Assembly: GCA_003022565.1 (NCBI GenBank)
Contig: PXTN01000118.1
Coordinates: 1-57,877, forward strand
Direction: 5' to 3'
Length of the DNA: 57,877 nt
From: Bacteroidetes bacterium QS_3_64_15
Lineage (GTDB): Bacteria > Bacteroidota > Rhodothermia > Rhodothermales > Salinibacteraceae
Part shown: positions 26,549 to 36,154 of the stretch, piece by piece
Layout: each line of letters starts with the position of its first letter
Position numbering within the stretch: the stretch's first letter is position 1
Notes under the pieces: generated by a model
The model's input: only the letters and a program-made list of their open reading frames with translations
The model's database searches: none
Told to the model about the DNA's origin: nothing
Program-made: the position numbers and the translations under genes

Positions 26549-26609
26549 CGTGAATCGTGATGCGTGACTCGTGACTGGAGTCGAAGCCGCCCTCACGCAT
26601 CACTCCTGG
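26549..26609. repeat. palindromic repeat of the TGATGCGTGA family between otsA and otsB
   Basis: The left arm 26549-26578 (GTGATGCGTGACTCGTGAC) and right arm 26591-26609 (CCTCACGCATCACTCC) are complementary around TGATGCGTGA, with a loop of about 12 bases between the arms. The otsA stop codon (26600-26602) is inside the right arm. Confidence 0.8.
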
Positions 26610-28012
26610 ATCGAGCTGAGGAAGTTGCCCGCCCAGTTGTGCACGTCGAGCGTCTCGGTGGTGTCCTTGAGCCCGTCGATCCGCTTCTCGCGCTCCTGCC
26701 GGGGCATTTCGAGGGCGGTGCGGATGGCGGTGGCCACGCCGCCGTGGTCGTAGGGGTTCACCTGCACGGCCTCGGGCAGCAGGTAGGCCGCGCCGGTGAG
26801 CTCCGAGAGGATGAGCACCCCGTCCTGCGAGGCAGTAATGAACTCCTGGGTGACTACGTTCATGCCGTCGCGGAGGGGCGTGATGAGCGCGGCGTCGGCC
26901 GCCCGGTAGAAGGCGCAGAGCTCGTACTGCGTGTACGTGCGATAGCGGTAATTGACCGGCACCCAGCTGTCCTGGGCAAAGCGGCCGTTGATGCGGCCCA
27001 CCACCTCGTCGACCTCACGCCGGATTTTCTGATAGGACTCCAACTCCGTGCGGCTCGGCGTGGCGATCTGGAAGAAGCTCACGTTGCCGTGGTACTCGGG
27101 GTTGTCCTCCAGAAACTTCTCGAACGCCAGCATGCGGGAGCGGATGCCCTTCGTGTAGTCGAGCCGGTCGATGCCGATGACGATGTGATCGGAGCCGAGC
27201 CCGTCCCGAAATTTCTGTCCTTTCTGCCTGATGGACTCGTCGTGGGCCATCTCCTGGAACCGATTCACGTCGATCCCAATCGGGTGCGCCTCCACCCGGG
27301 TCACCTGCCCGTCGTACCGAACCCGGTTGCCATCCACCTCAGCGCCGAGCAAGACGTCGGCGCTCTCGATAAAGTTGTCGACGTACTCTTCCACGTGGAA
27401 CCCGATGAGGTCGCACCCCAGCATGCCGCGGAGCAGCTCGCGCGACCACGGCAGGATGCGAAAGATTTCCATGGCGGGCCACGGAATGTGCCAGAAGTGC
27501 CCGATCGTGGCATCCGGTCGCTCCTGCCGGATGAGGTTGGGGGACAGCATCTGGTGGTAGTCCTGAATCCAGATGACATCTTCCCCGCCCCGCTCCGTCT
27601 CGTCGAGCACGGCCTCGGCGAAACGCTCATTGACGTGGCGGTACGTTTCGATGAACTCCTCATTCAGCTCGAGGTGCTGGATGAGGTAGTGCGACAACGG
27701 CCAGAGAATTTGATTGGCCATGCCATAGTAATACCCGTCGAGCTCCTCGGTACTCAGCGGCACGCGCCGCACGAGGAAGTCCGGATCGTCGGCCGGATAC
27801 TCTTGACGCTCCGGCAGGTCCGGCTCCTCGCCCATCCCCACCCACAGGCCGCCCTGCTCTTCGAGGACGGGGAGGAGGGCCGTGGTGAGCCCGCCCACCG
27901 ACGTTTCCCACCCCTCGTCGGTCTGTCGAATAGGGACGCGGTTCGCGACTACGGTTACACTCAAGGCAATGTCGGTGGCGTCGTGAAGGAAACATCGGAT
28001 CTGGTGTTGCAC
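26600..28012 (-). CDS. otsA: alpha,alpha-trehalose-phosphate synthase (UDP- or GDP-forming)
   Basis: 470 residues. A GT20 enzyme making trehalose-6-phosphate from glucose-6-phosphate and an NDP-glucose. VTVVANRVPIR, VGGLTTALLPVL, VIWIQDYHQML, IGHFWHIPWP, LIGFHVEEYVDNF, IGIDRLDYTKGI and PLRDGMNVVTQEFI are all diagnostic. The start is uncertain: GTG at 28012 has a GGAG about 7 bases upstream, while an internal TTG at 27964 would give the more usual short N-terminus. Together with otsB it forms the OtsAB pathway, here transcribed otsA then otsB. Confidence 0.94.
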   Translation of the reverse strand: MQHQIRCFLHDATDIALSVTVVANRVPIRQTDEGWETSVGGLTTALLPVLEEQGGLWVGMGEEPDLPERQEYPADDPDFLVRRVPLSTEELDGYYYGMANQILWPLSHYLIQHLELNEEFIETYRHVNERFAEAVLDETERGGEDVIWIQDYHQMLSPNLIRQERPDATIGHFWHIPWPAMEIFRILPWSRELLRGMLGCDLIGFHVEEYVDNFIESADVLLGAEVDGNRVRYDGQVTRVEAHPIGIDVNRFQEMAHDESIRQKGQKFRDGLGSDHIVIGIDRLDYTKGIRSRMLAFEKFLEDNPEYHGNVSFFQIATPSRTELESYQKIRREVDEVVGRINGRFAQDSWVPVNYRYRTYTQYELCAFYRAADAALITPLRDGMNVVTQEFITASQDGVLILSELTGAAYLLPEAVQVNPYDHGGVATAIRTALEMPRQEREKRIDGLKDTTETLDVHNWAGNFLSSIQE

Positions 28013-28535
28013 CTCCGCTCCGCGGACCGACGTCCGAAGAGGGTCTAACTTAAGTTGCGACCTGCGGCGCTGTTTTCGGGGAGACGGAGAAGGGCTGACC
28101 GCAGACCGTGGAACAGGACGTTTCTCAGCAGTCCGCGGCCCGACGTCATTGAGGCAGCACTCTTAGCTCCCACAACGCAGGCCGGTCTGCTGGATGACCC
28201 TATGCGAAGGGGCTTCATGTAATGGAGAGGTGTTCACCAGCATACCAGTTTCTGAGAAGGAAGGCAAAAATAATCCGCACGCATCCGGCTCGCTGCTGGG
28301 CGGTGCGCCCTGTTACAGTCGGTTCCTTGGGCCCTCTCGAACCCAGTTCTGCCAAATTCGTTTTTTGCGATGCCGTTATGGTCCGACCGGCACGGCGGAG
28401 TACAGTTCGGCCAGACCGGTTGTCGCGGTGTTCGTTGTCGTGGCATTCGGCGCCTTGTACACTCGCCCTCGGTCGATGGTGTCAGTCCCGCTTGCCCCCG
28501 GTCTTCGTCTTCAATGCAGGAGGTAATAGGTCCCG
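28013..28535. other. 523-base divergent intergenic region
   Basis: Separates otsA (minus) from archease (plus). It contains only short overlapping ORFs of 70-110 codons with no recognisable family. No tRNA signature or clear terminator was found. The last 20 bases carry a strong ribosome-binding site (AGGAGGT) for archease. Confidence 0.5.
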
Positions 28536-28979
28536 ATGACGTTCCCCGACCCCGACTCGTTCCGCGAGATCGACCACACCGGCGACATTGGAATTCAGGT
28601 GACCGCCCCGACGCTGCCCCGCCTCTTCGAGCGGGCGGCCCTCGGCACGTTTCACGTGCTCACCGACCTCGACGCGGTGCAGACGCCGGATGCGACGAGC
28701 ATCGCGGTGGACGGGCGCGACCGGGAGGCGCTCATGGTGCGGTGGCTCTCCGAACTCAACTATCGCCACACCGTCGACAACGTCCTCTACGCCTCGTTCG
28801 AGGTAGCGTCCATCGATAACGCTAACGACGGCCTCACTCTCACGGCTACCGCCCGCGGCGAGCCCATCGACCCCAATCGGCACACCGTCTACACCGAACT
28901 CAAAGCGATCACGTTTCATGGCCTCGACGTGCATAAAACGGACAACGGCTGGGCCGTGCAGGTGATTTTTGACATGTGA
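28536..28979 (+). CDS. archease (RtcB activator)
   Basis: 147 residues. Archease helps the RNA ligase RtcB through guanylylation and turnover. FREIDHTGDIGIQVTAPTLPRLFERAA is the N-terminal block with the conserved DH(T)xD, and the C-terminal KAITFHGLDVHKTDNGWAVQVIFDM contains the KAITYH-type and VxFDx motifs, including the terminal acidic metal-binding residue. The ATG at 28536 is preceded by AGGAGGT at an 11-base spacing. It is immediately upstream of rtcB, the usual arrangement. Confidence 0.93.
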   Translation: MTFPDPDSFREIDHTGDIGIQVTAPTLPRLFERAALGTFHVLTDLDAVQTPDATSIAVDGRDREALMVRWLSELNYRHTVDNVLYASFEVASIDNANDGLTLTATARGEPIDPNRHTVYTELKAITFHGLDVHKTDNGWAVQVIFDM

Positions 28980-29042
28980 TTTTGGCTGGAACTGCCTGAC
29001 CTGTCGCGACCGGTTCCCCCAATCGGAGACGCCGTTATTCTG

Positions 29043-29147
29043 GTGCGTGATACGTGAACCGTGATGTGGGCTTCACCGCGTGCGCTTTCTCACGCCTAAT
29101 GCATCACGTTTCACTCGTCTCACGTTTCACTCGTCACGCCTCACGCA
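29043..29147. repeat. TGATGCGTGA-family repeat array between archease and rtcB
   Basis: The left arm 29043-29069 has GTGCGTGATACGTGAACCGT-like units. The right part 29088-29147 is a longer run of the complementary words TCACGTTTCACTCGTCTCAC and TCACGCCTCACGC. Facing orientation again allows a hairpin. This copy begins 64 bases after the archease stop, so it does not include a stop codon. Confidence 0.75.
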
Positions 29148-29224
29148 TGCCCCGGCAACCTCTTTCCGACTCGATTCGTTTCTACAAGGCCTGCCTTCCT
29201 CCACCAACCAGTCGCTTTCCCGCC

Positions 29225-30670
29225 ATGCCCAACTACGATCTCGAAAAGCTCGACGACTACCGCTGGCGCGTTCCGAAGCAGGGTCGCATGCAGGTGCCCG
29301 CCCGCCTGTACGCCACCGAAGAGATGCTGGAAGACATTCTCTCGGACGACGCCCCCCAGCAGGCGATCAACGTGGCCCACATGCCCGGCATCGTGGAGGC
29401 GTCGATGGCCATGCCCGATATTCACTGGGGCTACGGCTTTCCCATCGGCGGCGTGGCTGCGTTCGACGCCGACGATGGGGTGATTTCGCCTGGGGGGGTG
29501 GGCTACGATATTAACTGTGGCGTACGTTTGTTATCGTCCAAGTTAAAAAAAGAAGATCTTGACCGGCGCGACACCGAGCGTCTCGTCGACGCCCTTTTCC
29601 ACCGCGTGCCGACCGGCGTGGGGTCGTCCGGCGCCCTTCGCGTCGATCATTCGACGCTGCCTCGCGTGCTGAAGAACGGCGCCGAGTGGGCTGTGAACGA
29701 GGGCTACGGCTCCGACGCCGACCTCGACGTGATCGAGGAGGGCGGGCAGGTAGACGGGGCCGATCCCGACGCGGTGTCCGCCCGGGCGAAGGAGCGGGGC
29801 TTGCCCCAGCTCGGCACGCTCGGCTCCGGCAACCATTTCCTGGAGGTCGGCTACGTGTCGGAGATCTACGATGAGGAAGCCGCCCGCGTGATGGGACTCG
29901 ACGAAGGCAGCGTTACCGCCATCATCCACTCCGGCTCGCGGGGCTTCGGGTACCAGGTGTGCGACGATGCGCTGTCGGACATGGACAAGGCGATGAACAA
30001 GTACAACATCGAACTGCCCGACCGCCAACTCGCCTGCACGCCCATCGACTCGCCGGAAGGACAGAAGTACATTCGCGGCATGCAGTGCGCCATCAACTAC
30101 GCCTTTGCCAACCGGCAAGTGATGGCCCACAACACGCGCCTTGCGTTTGAGGACGCCCTCGACGTGACGCCCCGCGAGCACGGCCTGCGCACGGTCTACG
30201 AGGTGGCGCACAACATCGCCAAGTTCGAGACGCACCGCGTGAACGGTGGCGAGCAGGAGGTATGCGTGCACCGGAAGGGGGCCACGCGGGCGCTCCCGGC
30301 GGGGCACCCGCTCGTGCCGGGCCGGTATCAGCACGTGGGCCAGCCCGTCCTCATCCCCGGCGACATGGGCCGCTACTCGTACGTTCTCGTCGGCACCGAC
30401 GCGGCGATGGACGAGACGTTCGGCAGCACGTGCCACGGCGCCGGGCGCCAGATGAGCCGTCGCCGGGCCCGCAAGATGGCGGGCAACCGTAACGTCACCG
30501 CCGAGCTGGCCAACGAGGGCATCATTGTGCGCGGGGAGAGCAGCCGCACGGTCCGGGAGGAGATCTCGGAGGCCTACAAAGACGTGGCCGACGTGGTGGC
30601 GGCTGTGGAGGGCGCGGGCCTCTCGAAGAAGGTGGCGCAGCTCCGGCCGCTCGGCGTGATCAAAGGGTGA
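29225..30670 (+). CDS. rtcB: RNA-splicing ligase RtcB
   Basis: 481 residues from the ATG at 29225, the same length as Pyrococcus RtcB, with catalytic residues at the same numbers. C98 lies in YDINCGVRLL; the GSGNHFLEV block holds the next ligands; H404, the guanylylated histidine, is in TCHGAGRQMSR; K480 is in the C-terminal GVIKG. It joins 2',3'-cyclic phosphate or 3'-phosphate RNA to 5'-OH RNA using GTP and Mn2+. The longer track start runs through a repeat array and is rejected. With archease it forms an RNA repair or tRNA splicing unit. Confidence 0.96.
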   Translation: MPNYDLEKLDDYRWRVPKQGRMQVPARLYATEEMLEDILSDDAPQQAINVAHMPGIVEASMAMPDIHWGYGFPIGGVAAFDADDGVISPGGVGYDINCGVRLLSSKLKKEDLDRRDTERLVDALFHRVPTGVGSSGALRVDHSTLPRVLKNGAEWAVNEGYGSDADLDVIEEGGQVDGADPDAVSARAKERGLPQLGTLGSGNHFLEVGYVSEIYDEEAARVMGLDEGSVTAIIHSGSRGFGYQVCDDALSDMDKAMNKYNIELPDRQLACTPIDSPEGQKYIRGMQCAINYAFANRQVMAHNTRLAFEDALDVTPREHGLRTVYEVAHNIAKFETHRVNGGEQEVCVHRKGATRALPAGHPLVPGRYQHVGQPVLIPGDMGRYSYVLVGTDAAMDETFGSTCHGAGRQMSRRRARKMAGNRNVTAELANEGIIVRGESSRTVREEISEAYKDVADVVAAVEGAGLSKKVAQLRPLGVIKG

Positions 30671-30802
30671 AGGGAAAGGGGGAAGGGGAGAGTGAGGGCG
30701 CGGGGGACGAGGTGCACTGTACCACCGGGCCGGTGGGGTCTACCTGAGTAAGAGCTGCGCAAGACGGTGTGACATTTCCGCGATCCGAGACGGAGGCTGC
30801 CA

Positions 30803-31042
30803 TCAGCCCTCATTGCCTACCGCTTCCCCCGTGTCCACTTCCCCGTGCCGATTGTCTTCCGTGATGCCTGCCACCAGTTCGGCGAGCGCGTACTCCTTCG
30901 GCGCGACGATCTCAATGGTGATCACGCCGTCCTCCTCTTTGATCTTTACGACCGATCCTTCCCTGATCTGAGCCCGATCAGCGAGCGGACGGGGAATGCG
31001 TACCCCGAAGCTGTTGCCCTGTTTTTTCACCTTCTGCCGCAT
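30803..31042 (-). CDS. MazE-type AbrB-fold antitoxin, orphan
   Basis: 79 residues. MRQKVKKQGNSFGVRIPRPLADRAQI is the AbrB/MazE swapped-hairpin DNA-binding domain. The C-terminus LAELVAGITEDNRHGEVDTG matches the part of MazE that wraps MazF. No MazF gene follows: only about 130 bases lie between its stop and the convergent rtcB stop. It may regulate a distant toxin, be a relic, or act as a stand-alone regulator. The ATG at 31042 is preceded by a short copy of the ATGCGTGA repeat. Confidence 0.85.
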   Translation of the reverse strand: MRQKVKKQGNSFGVRIPRPLADRAQIREGSVVKIKEEDGVITIEIVAPKEYALAELVAGITEDNRHGEVDTGEAVGNEG

Positions 31043-31120
31043 GGTCCGTGATGCGTGAATTCTTGAGCTACGAGTCTATGCTCTCACATTCTCACGCCCT
31101 CCTCCGTCCGCGCCGCTGGG

Positions 31121-31172
31121 CCTCCACACGTCCACACCTTCACGCTTCCACACCTCCCCCTCCCCCATTCTC
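31121..31172. repeat. C-rich CCACAC-type repeat downstream of mscS
   Basis: CCTCCACACGTCCACACCTT-type units followed by CCCCTCCCCCATTC, in the 170-base spacer between mscS and mazE. Very similar to 5901-5939. A short ATGCGTGA-family element is also present at 31043-31060 in the same spacer. Confidence 0.65.
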
Positions 31173-31212
31173 CCATCTAGTACCCTCGCACGCACAGTCT
31201 CCAACCAAACGC

Positions 31213-32328
31213 TCACTCGCTCCCTCCGACTACCGGCGCACTGCCATCCTCCGGGGCCTCCAGGCGCGTCCGGAGGGCGGGCAGGGCATCGGGATAGTGC
31301 TCGCGGACGTACGCCACGAGCTTCTCTCGGATCTCGCAGCGCAGGTTCCAGAGCGTTGGGGCATCCTTGGCACTCGCGATCGCTCGGAGGGTGACGGTCC
31401 GTTCTGACGTGTCTGTCACCTGCAGTCCCACCACATCCTCGTCCCAGTGCTCCGACGCCTCGACGATGCGCTGCAGCTCCTCGCGCAGGTCCTGGACCGG
31501 CACTGAATAGTCGAGGTAGAGGAAGACCGTCCCGATGAGGTCCGAGGAGGTCCGGGTCCAGTTCTGGAAGGGTTTTTCGATGAAGTGGGTGATGGGCAGG
31601 ACGATGCGTCGCCGATCCCACACGCGGACTACGACGTAGGTGAGCGTGATCTCTTCGACCCATCCAAACTCGCCCTCGACGATGACCACGTCGTCGACCC
31701 GAATGGGCTGGCTGAGAGCAATCTGGATCCCCGCGACAAGGTTGCCGAGGGTCCGTTGAGCCGCGACGCCCACCACGATGCCCACGATGCCCGCCGAGGC
31801 CAGCAGGCCGGCGCCGAGCTCGCGGAAGGACTCGTACTGCATGAGAACAATCCCGGCGGCGATGATAATGATGGCCGTCGCGGCAACACGGCGCAAGATA
31901 CGCGTCTGCGTGACAACTTTCCGGGCCTCCACGTTTTCCGGAACGCCCGTTTTGTAGCGCTTGGAGACCGCCTCTTCCACGGCATAGAGAATGGCTACAA
32001 GGAGCCAGGCCACCCCGACGATCACGAGGATCCGAAGGCCATTCTCAAGGATGAGCTGAGCCAAACCGGAGACCGACGCCTGAACAGTGGGGAGGGCGGC
32101 GTAGACGCAGAGCGCAGGCACAAGAATGCGCATGGGCCACCGGATTCGGCGCAGCAGTGCCCCACGAAGGGGCAACGTCCAATCGGTCTCCCGCGTGAAG
32201 GCGCGGAGGAGACGGTGCAGACCAGCGTAGAGGAGCCCTCCAAGCACAGCAGCCCCTCCGAGAATGAGCAGCACTTCAAGTCCAGCGCGGCCCGTCGAGA
32301 ACAGCGAATCAGCGGTGAGGTCCTGCAT
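31213..32328 (-). CDS. mechanosensitive ion channel, MscS family
   Basis: 371 residues. Opens under membrane tension to release solutes on hypo-osmotic shock, a plausible need in a halophile. N-terminal membrane helices lie at about residues 17-37, 65-85 and 95-120. The pore-lining region LLASAGIVGIVVGVAAQRTLGNLVAGIQIALSQPIRVDD is at about residues 180-220, followed by the beta domain VEEITLTYVVVRVWDRRRIVLP and an alpha-beta C-terminal domain. It follows smc by 42 bases on the same strand. Confidence 0.92.
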   Translation of the reverse strand: MQDLTADSLFSTGRAGLEVLLILGGAAVLGGLLYAGLHRLLRAFTRETDWTLPLRGALLRRIRWPMRILVPALCVYAALPTVQASVSGLAQLILENGLRILVIVGVAWLLVAILYAVEEAVSKRYKTGVPENVEARKVVTQTRILRRVAATAIIIIAAGIVLMQYESFRELGAGLLASAGIVGIVVGVAAQRTLGNLVAGIQIALSQPIRVDDVVIVEGEFGWVEEITLTYVVVRVWDRRRIVLPITHFIEKPFQNWTRTSSDLIGTVFLYLDYSVPVQDLREELQRIVEASEHWDEDVVGLQVTDTSERTVTLRAIASAKDAPTLWNLRCEIREKLVAYVREHYPDALPALRTRLEAPEDGSAPVVGGSE

Positions 32329-32370
32329 ACCGGAATGAATGGTGGGTGCAAGTACGCGTGACGGACCCTC

Positions 32371-35300
32371 CTACTCGGTCAGCTCCGTGGCCTCATCAAA
32401 CTCGACGCCCACGAGCGTCGATACGCCCTGCTCCTCCATCGTGACCCCGTACATGCGGTCCGAAAGGTCCATGGTGCGCTGGTTGTGGGTGACGAGAATG
32501 AACTGGGTGTCGGCCTCGAAGCGGCGCACGAGGTTCATGAACCGCTCCACGTTGGCGTCGTCGAGGGGGGCGTCCACCTCGTCGAGCACGCAGAAGGGGC
32601 TGGGCTTCACGAGGTAAATGGCGAAGAGGAGGGCCGTGGCCGTGAGGGCCTTCTCGCCGCTGGAGAGCTGGTCGAGCGTGACGGGCCGTTTGCCGCGGGG
32701 CTTGGCGATAATTTCGATGGCCGAGTCGATGGGATCGTCCGGATCCTCAAGCTGCAGCTCCGCGGAAGCGCCTTCCCCGAAGAGTTCGGCGAAGATGTTG
32801 CCGAAGCTCTCCTTGATCTCGTCGAAGGTCTCCATGAAGCGCGCCGAGGCCTTCGTGTTGAGCTCCTCAATCGTGTCGAGGAGCGTGTCTTCGGCCTCCT
32901 CCAGGTCCGTTTTCTGCTCTTGGAGAAAGTCGAGGCGTTCCTTCTCCTCCTCGTACTCGTCGAGCGCAAGGGGATTGACGTCGCCGAGCGCATTGATGGT
33001 GCCCCGGAGACTTTTCACCTCAGACTGGGCCTCAGATTCGTCGAAGTCGTCGGGCACAGTCACAGGATTGTCGGCCAGGTCACGGTCGTAGTCCGCATGA
33101 ATGCTGTCAAGAAGATCCCGGGTGCGCGTCTCGACCTCCGCGAGCGCAACGGCGGCCTCGTTTTTCTGCTGAAGGGCCTCTTCCCGCTCCCGACGAATCG
33201 ACCGGAGGCGGGCCTCCACGTCGTCGATCTCGGCCTTCGTCTCCTGCAGGGCTGTCTCCGCCTCTTCCACGGCCTGGTCCCACGTCCCACGCTCGTCGCG
33301 GAGGGATTCAATCTGTGCGTCCAGCTCGGTCTGTTGGTCGAGGGCCTCCTCGATGTCCGATTCGAGCGCCTCGATTTCGGCCTTGCGCTCGCCGGTGCGG
33401 CGGTCAATGTCGTCGATCTGCGTGCGGGCCCGGTCGAGATCCTGCTCCAAGTTGTCGACCCGATTCCGCGCCTCTACGGCCGCCACCTGGGCCTCGCTGA
33501 AGGCGTCGACGGCAGTCCGCTCGCGCTCTTCGGCCGCCGCGAGCGCCTCCTCCGCCTCGGCTCGTTCCTGGCGGCGCGTCGTCATCGTGTCCTCGGCCGC
33601 CTGCGCCTCCCGGCGCAGCGTGTCGACGCGGTCCCCGTGGGCGGCCAGGTCTTCGTCGATCTCGTCGAGGCGCTCCTGGAGCTCCGTGCGCCGCTCGTCG
33701 ACCGACTCGCGCTCGTAGCGGAGCCGCTCCAGCCGCTGCTCGGCGTCGGCGAGGGCCGTCTCTGCCTCCTCCACCGCCGATTCGTAGGAGGAAAGGTCGA
33801 TTTCTTCGAGCGCCGCCCGCGCCTCCGCCACAGTGTCCTCCTGCTCCTCACAGGCATCCTGCAGTTCGCCCCGCTGCTCGCACGCCCGTTCCAGCTGCTC
33901 GCGGCGTCCCAGTCGGCTGGCGGCGGCGGACACGTCGTCCTTCTGGCTTCCGCCCTGAAGCACCCCGCGGGCATCGACCCACTCGCCGGTGCGGGCGAAG
34001 AGGCGAATTGATTGGGACTGCTCCTGGGGCTGCTCCACAAGCGCCTCCGCGTCGTCGAGCGTGTCGACGAGGTAGCAGTCGTGCAGCAGCACGTCGGCCA
34101 GGGGCTCGTGGTCGGACTCCGCCGTGCGGACCTTCTCGCGAAGAGAAACGGCGCCGTCGGGGGGCGGGGCGCTCGGCACTTCATCGGGGAGCCGATCGAG
34201 CACGATGAAGGACGTTTGCCCCTTCTCGGCATCGCGCAGGCGGGCGATGGCGGCCCGCGCCTCCCGGGCGGTCGGCACCACGACGCACGACGCGAGGTCG
34301 CCCAGGGCCGCGTCGAGTGCCACGCGCACGTCGTCGTCGCAGTTCAGCACGTCGGCCACAGTGCGGAGGTCGTCGAAGAGGTCCTCCGCGGCCAAAAACT
34401 GCACGGCGTCCGAGAACTCGTCGTAGCTCGCCACGAGCCCTTCGAGAAGCTCCACCTCCGCGGCGGCCGCGTCGCGTTGTCGCTCCAGGTCCCGGAGCTC
34501 CTCGTTCGCCGCCTCCAGGGCCTGCTCGCGGTCGTCGCGCTCGGCCTCCGCCTCGTCCAGAGCCGTTCGGGCCTCTTCTAGGGCCTGTACGGCGGCCTCG
34601 TGGTTGGCGTCGGCCTCGTCGATGCGATCGTCGAGTGCCTGGGCGTTCTCCGCCAGATCGTCGAGCTGATCCTGCGCGCGGGCCTTCTCTTCCTCTAGCA
34701 GCTCCTGGCGGTTCGTGAGTCGGTCGAGTTCGCGGGTGCGCTCAGCGTATGCGTCCTCGGCCGCCTCGGCGTCCTGGCGGAGCTGACGAACCTGCTCGCG
34801 GAGCTCGTTTGCGGCTGCCGTCGCCTCGTCGCGCTCGGTTCGGGCCTCCTCAAGGGTCGCCTCCGCCTCTTCGAGCGCCGGGCGCGCCTGCTCCAGGGCA
34901 CTCTCCAGGCGCTGCACCTCGTCGGTGAGGGCCTTGCGCCGCTCGCGGGCCTCCTGCTGGGCCTGCTGGGCCTCGTCGCGGTCGCTGCGGGCGCGGGTCA
35001 GGCGCTCGCGCTGCAGGCGCTGCTCCGCTTCGAGCTCTCGCACGCGGGCCCGATGCTCCTGCAGGGCCTCCCGGCGCTCCTGGAGGGTTTCCTCCTGTAC
35101 CTCGAAGGCGTCACGCAACTCCTCGAGCCGACGCTCGGTCGTCCGCTCGTCCTCCGCCAGCGACGCGGCCCGCTCCCCGTGCTCCTGTTCTTTCGCCTCC
35201 AGCTCCTCCTGCCGCTCTTCGAGCCGGTGGTACTCGACCTGAGCGAGCAGCAGCTCCAGGTGCCGGAGCTCCGCCTCCGCCTCCCGGTACTGCTGCGCCT

Positions 35301-35931
35301 TTTCGGCCTGCCGCTCTAGGCGCTCCACCTGCGCACCCACCTCGTCGGTCAGGTCGCGGATGCGCTCCAGGTCGGTCTGCGTGCTGTCGAGCTTGCGGAG
35401 GGCCTGGCGCCGGCGCATCTTGTAGCGCGTGATGCCGGCCGCCTCCTCGAACATGCGACGGCGATCCTCGGTGGAGCCGGACACCAGCTCGTCGACCATC
35501 TTCAGCTCAATCACCGAATAGGCGTCGGCCGCCATGCCCGTGTCCATGAACAGGTCGGCAATGTCCTTGAGGCGGCACGTCGTCCCGTTCATCAGGTACT
35601 CCGAGGTCCCGTCCCGAAACAGCCGGCGGCCAATGGTGACCTCCGAGTACTCCGTCGGCAGCACGCCGTCGGTGTTTTCGATGGTGAGCTCCACCTCGGC
35701 CATCCCGAGCGGACGGCGGTCCACCGTGCCGTTGAAGATGAGGTTTTCCATCTTCTCGGACCGCAGCACCGTGGGCCGCTGCTCCCCGATCACCCAGCGG
35801 ATGGCGTCCACGATGTTCGACTTGCCACACCCGTTCGGCCCCACGATAGTCGTCACCCCGGGATCGAAGGTGAGCGTGGTGGCGTCGGCGAAGCTTTTGA
35901 AGCCCTGCAGTTCGAGTTTGCTGAGGTACAT
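32371..35931 (-). CDS. smc: chromosome segregation protein SMC
   Basis: 1186 residues. The condensin ATPase that organises and segregates the chromosome, normally with ScpA and ScpB (not in this window). Walker A GPNGCGKS is at about residues 32-39. A long coiled coil rich in E, A and D runs to a hinge at about residues 495-640 (DVRVALDAALGDLASCVVVP), followed by the return coil, then the signature LSSGEKALTATALLFAIYLV and Walker B FCVLDEVDAPLDD. Its marked acidity fits a salt-in halophile. mscS follows closely. Confidence 0.97.
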   Translation of the reverse strand: MYLSKLELQGFKSFADATTLTFDPGVTTIVGPNGCGKSNIVDAIRWVIGEQRPTVLRSEKMENLIFNGTVDRRPLGMAEVELTIENTDGVLPTEYSEVTIGRRLFRDGTSEYLMNGTTCRLKDIADLFMDTGMAADAYSVIELKMVDELVSGSTEDRRRMFEEAAGITRYKMRRRQALRKLDSTQTDLERIRDLTDEVGAQVERLERQAEKAQQYREAEAELRHLELLLAQVEYHRLEERQEELEAKEQEHGERAASLAEDERTTERRLEELRDAFEVQEETLQERREALQEHRARVRELEAEQRLQRERLTRARSDRDEAQQAQQEARERRKALTDEVQRLESALEQARPALEEAEATLEEARTERDEATAAANELREQVRQLRQDAEAAEDAYAERTRELDRLTNRQELLEEEKARAQDQLDDLAENAQALDDRIDEADANHEAAVQALEEARTALDEAEAERDDREQALEAANEELRDLERQRDAAAAEVELLEGLVASYDEFSDAVQFLAAEDLFDDLRTVADVLNCDDDVRVALDAALGDLASCVVVPTAREARAAIARLRDAEKGQTSFIVLDRLPDEVPSAPPPDGAVSLREKVRTAESDHEPLADVLLHDCYLVDTLDDAEALVEQPQEQSQSIRLFARTGEWVDARGVLQGGSQKDDVSAAASRLGRREQLERACEQRGELQDACEEQEDTVAEARAALEEIDLSSYESAVEEAETALADAEQRLERLRYERESVDERRTELQERLDEIDEDLAAHGDRVDTLRREAQAAEDTMTTRRQERAEAEEALAAAEERERTAVDAFSEAQVAAVEARNRVDNLEQDLDRARTQIDDIDRRTGERKAEIEALESDIEEALDQQTELDAQIESLRDERGTWDQAVEEAETALQETKAEIDDVEARLRSIRREREEALQQKNEAAVALAEVETRTRDLLDSIHADYDRDLADNPVTVPDDFDESEAQSEVKSLRGTINALGDVNPLALDEYEEEKERLDFLQEQKTDLEEAEDTLLDTIEELNTKASARFMETFDEIKESFGNIFAELFGEGASAELQLEDPDDPIDSAIEIIAKPRGKRPVTLDQLSSGEKALTATALLFAIYLVKPSPFCVLDEVDAPLDDANVERFMNLVRRFEADTQFILVTHNQRTMDLSDRMYGVTMEEQGVSTLVGVEFDEATELTE

Positions 35932-36154
35932 AGACCCGATGCGTCGTCACAGAGAGGCACTGCGCGTCGTCCAGGGAACCAACTCGGCGCAACGCGCCAA
36001 CCTGGGCGGGGCGAGATTAGTTCAAGGAAAGAGATCGACTGCCGTTTTGCAAACGAGATGGATCGCCCGAAAATCCCGGTATATCTCCGTCTCGGACGGG
36101 ATGCCCCCTCCACGACCAGTCGATTCTGTTATTGTCTCGTCCCAGGAAGCATCT

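Noticed and set aside
28321-28350. tRNA-like GGTTCC...GAACC sequence
   Set aside because: No acceptor stem, anticodon arm or proper T-loop sequence can be laid out around it.
30671-30802. Possible mazF remnant downstream of mazE
   Set aside because: One frame gives a short peptide starting MAASVSDRGN, but it lacks the MazF core and is proline/serine-rich; not convincing.
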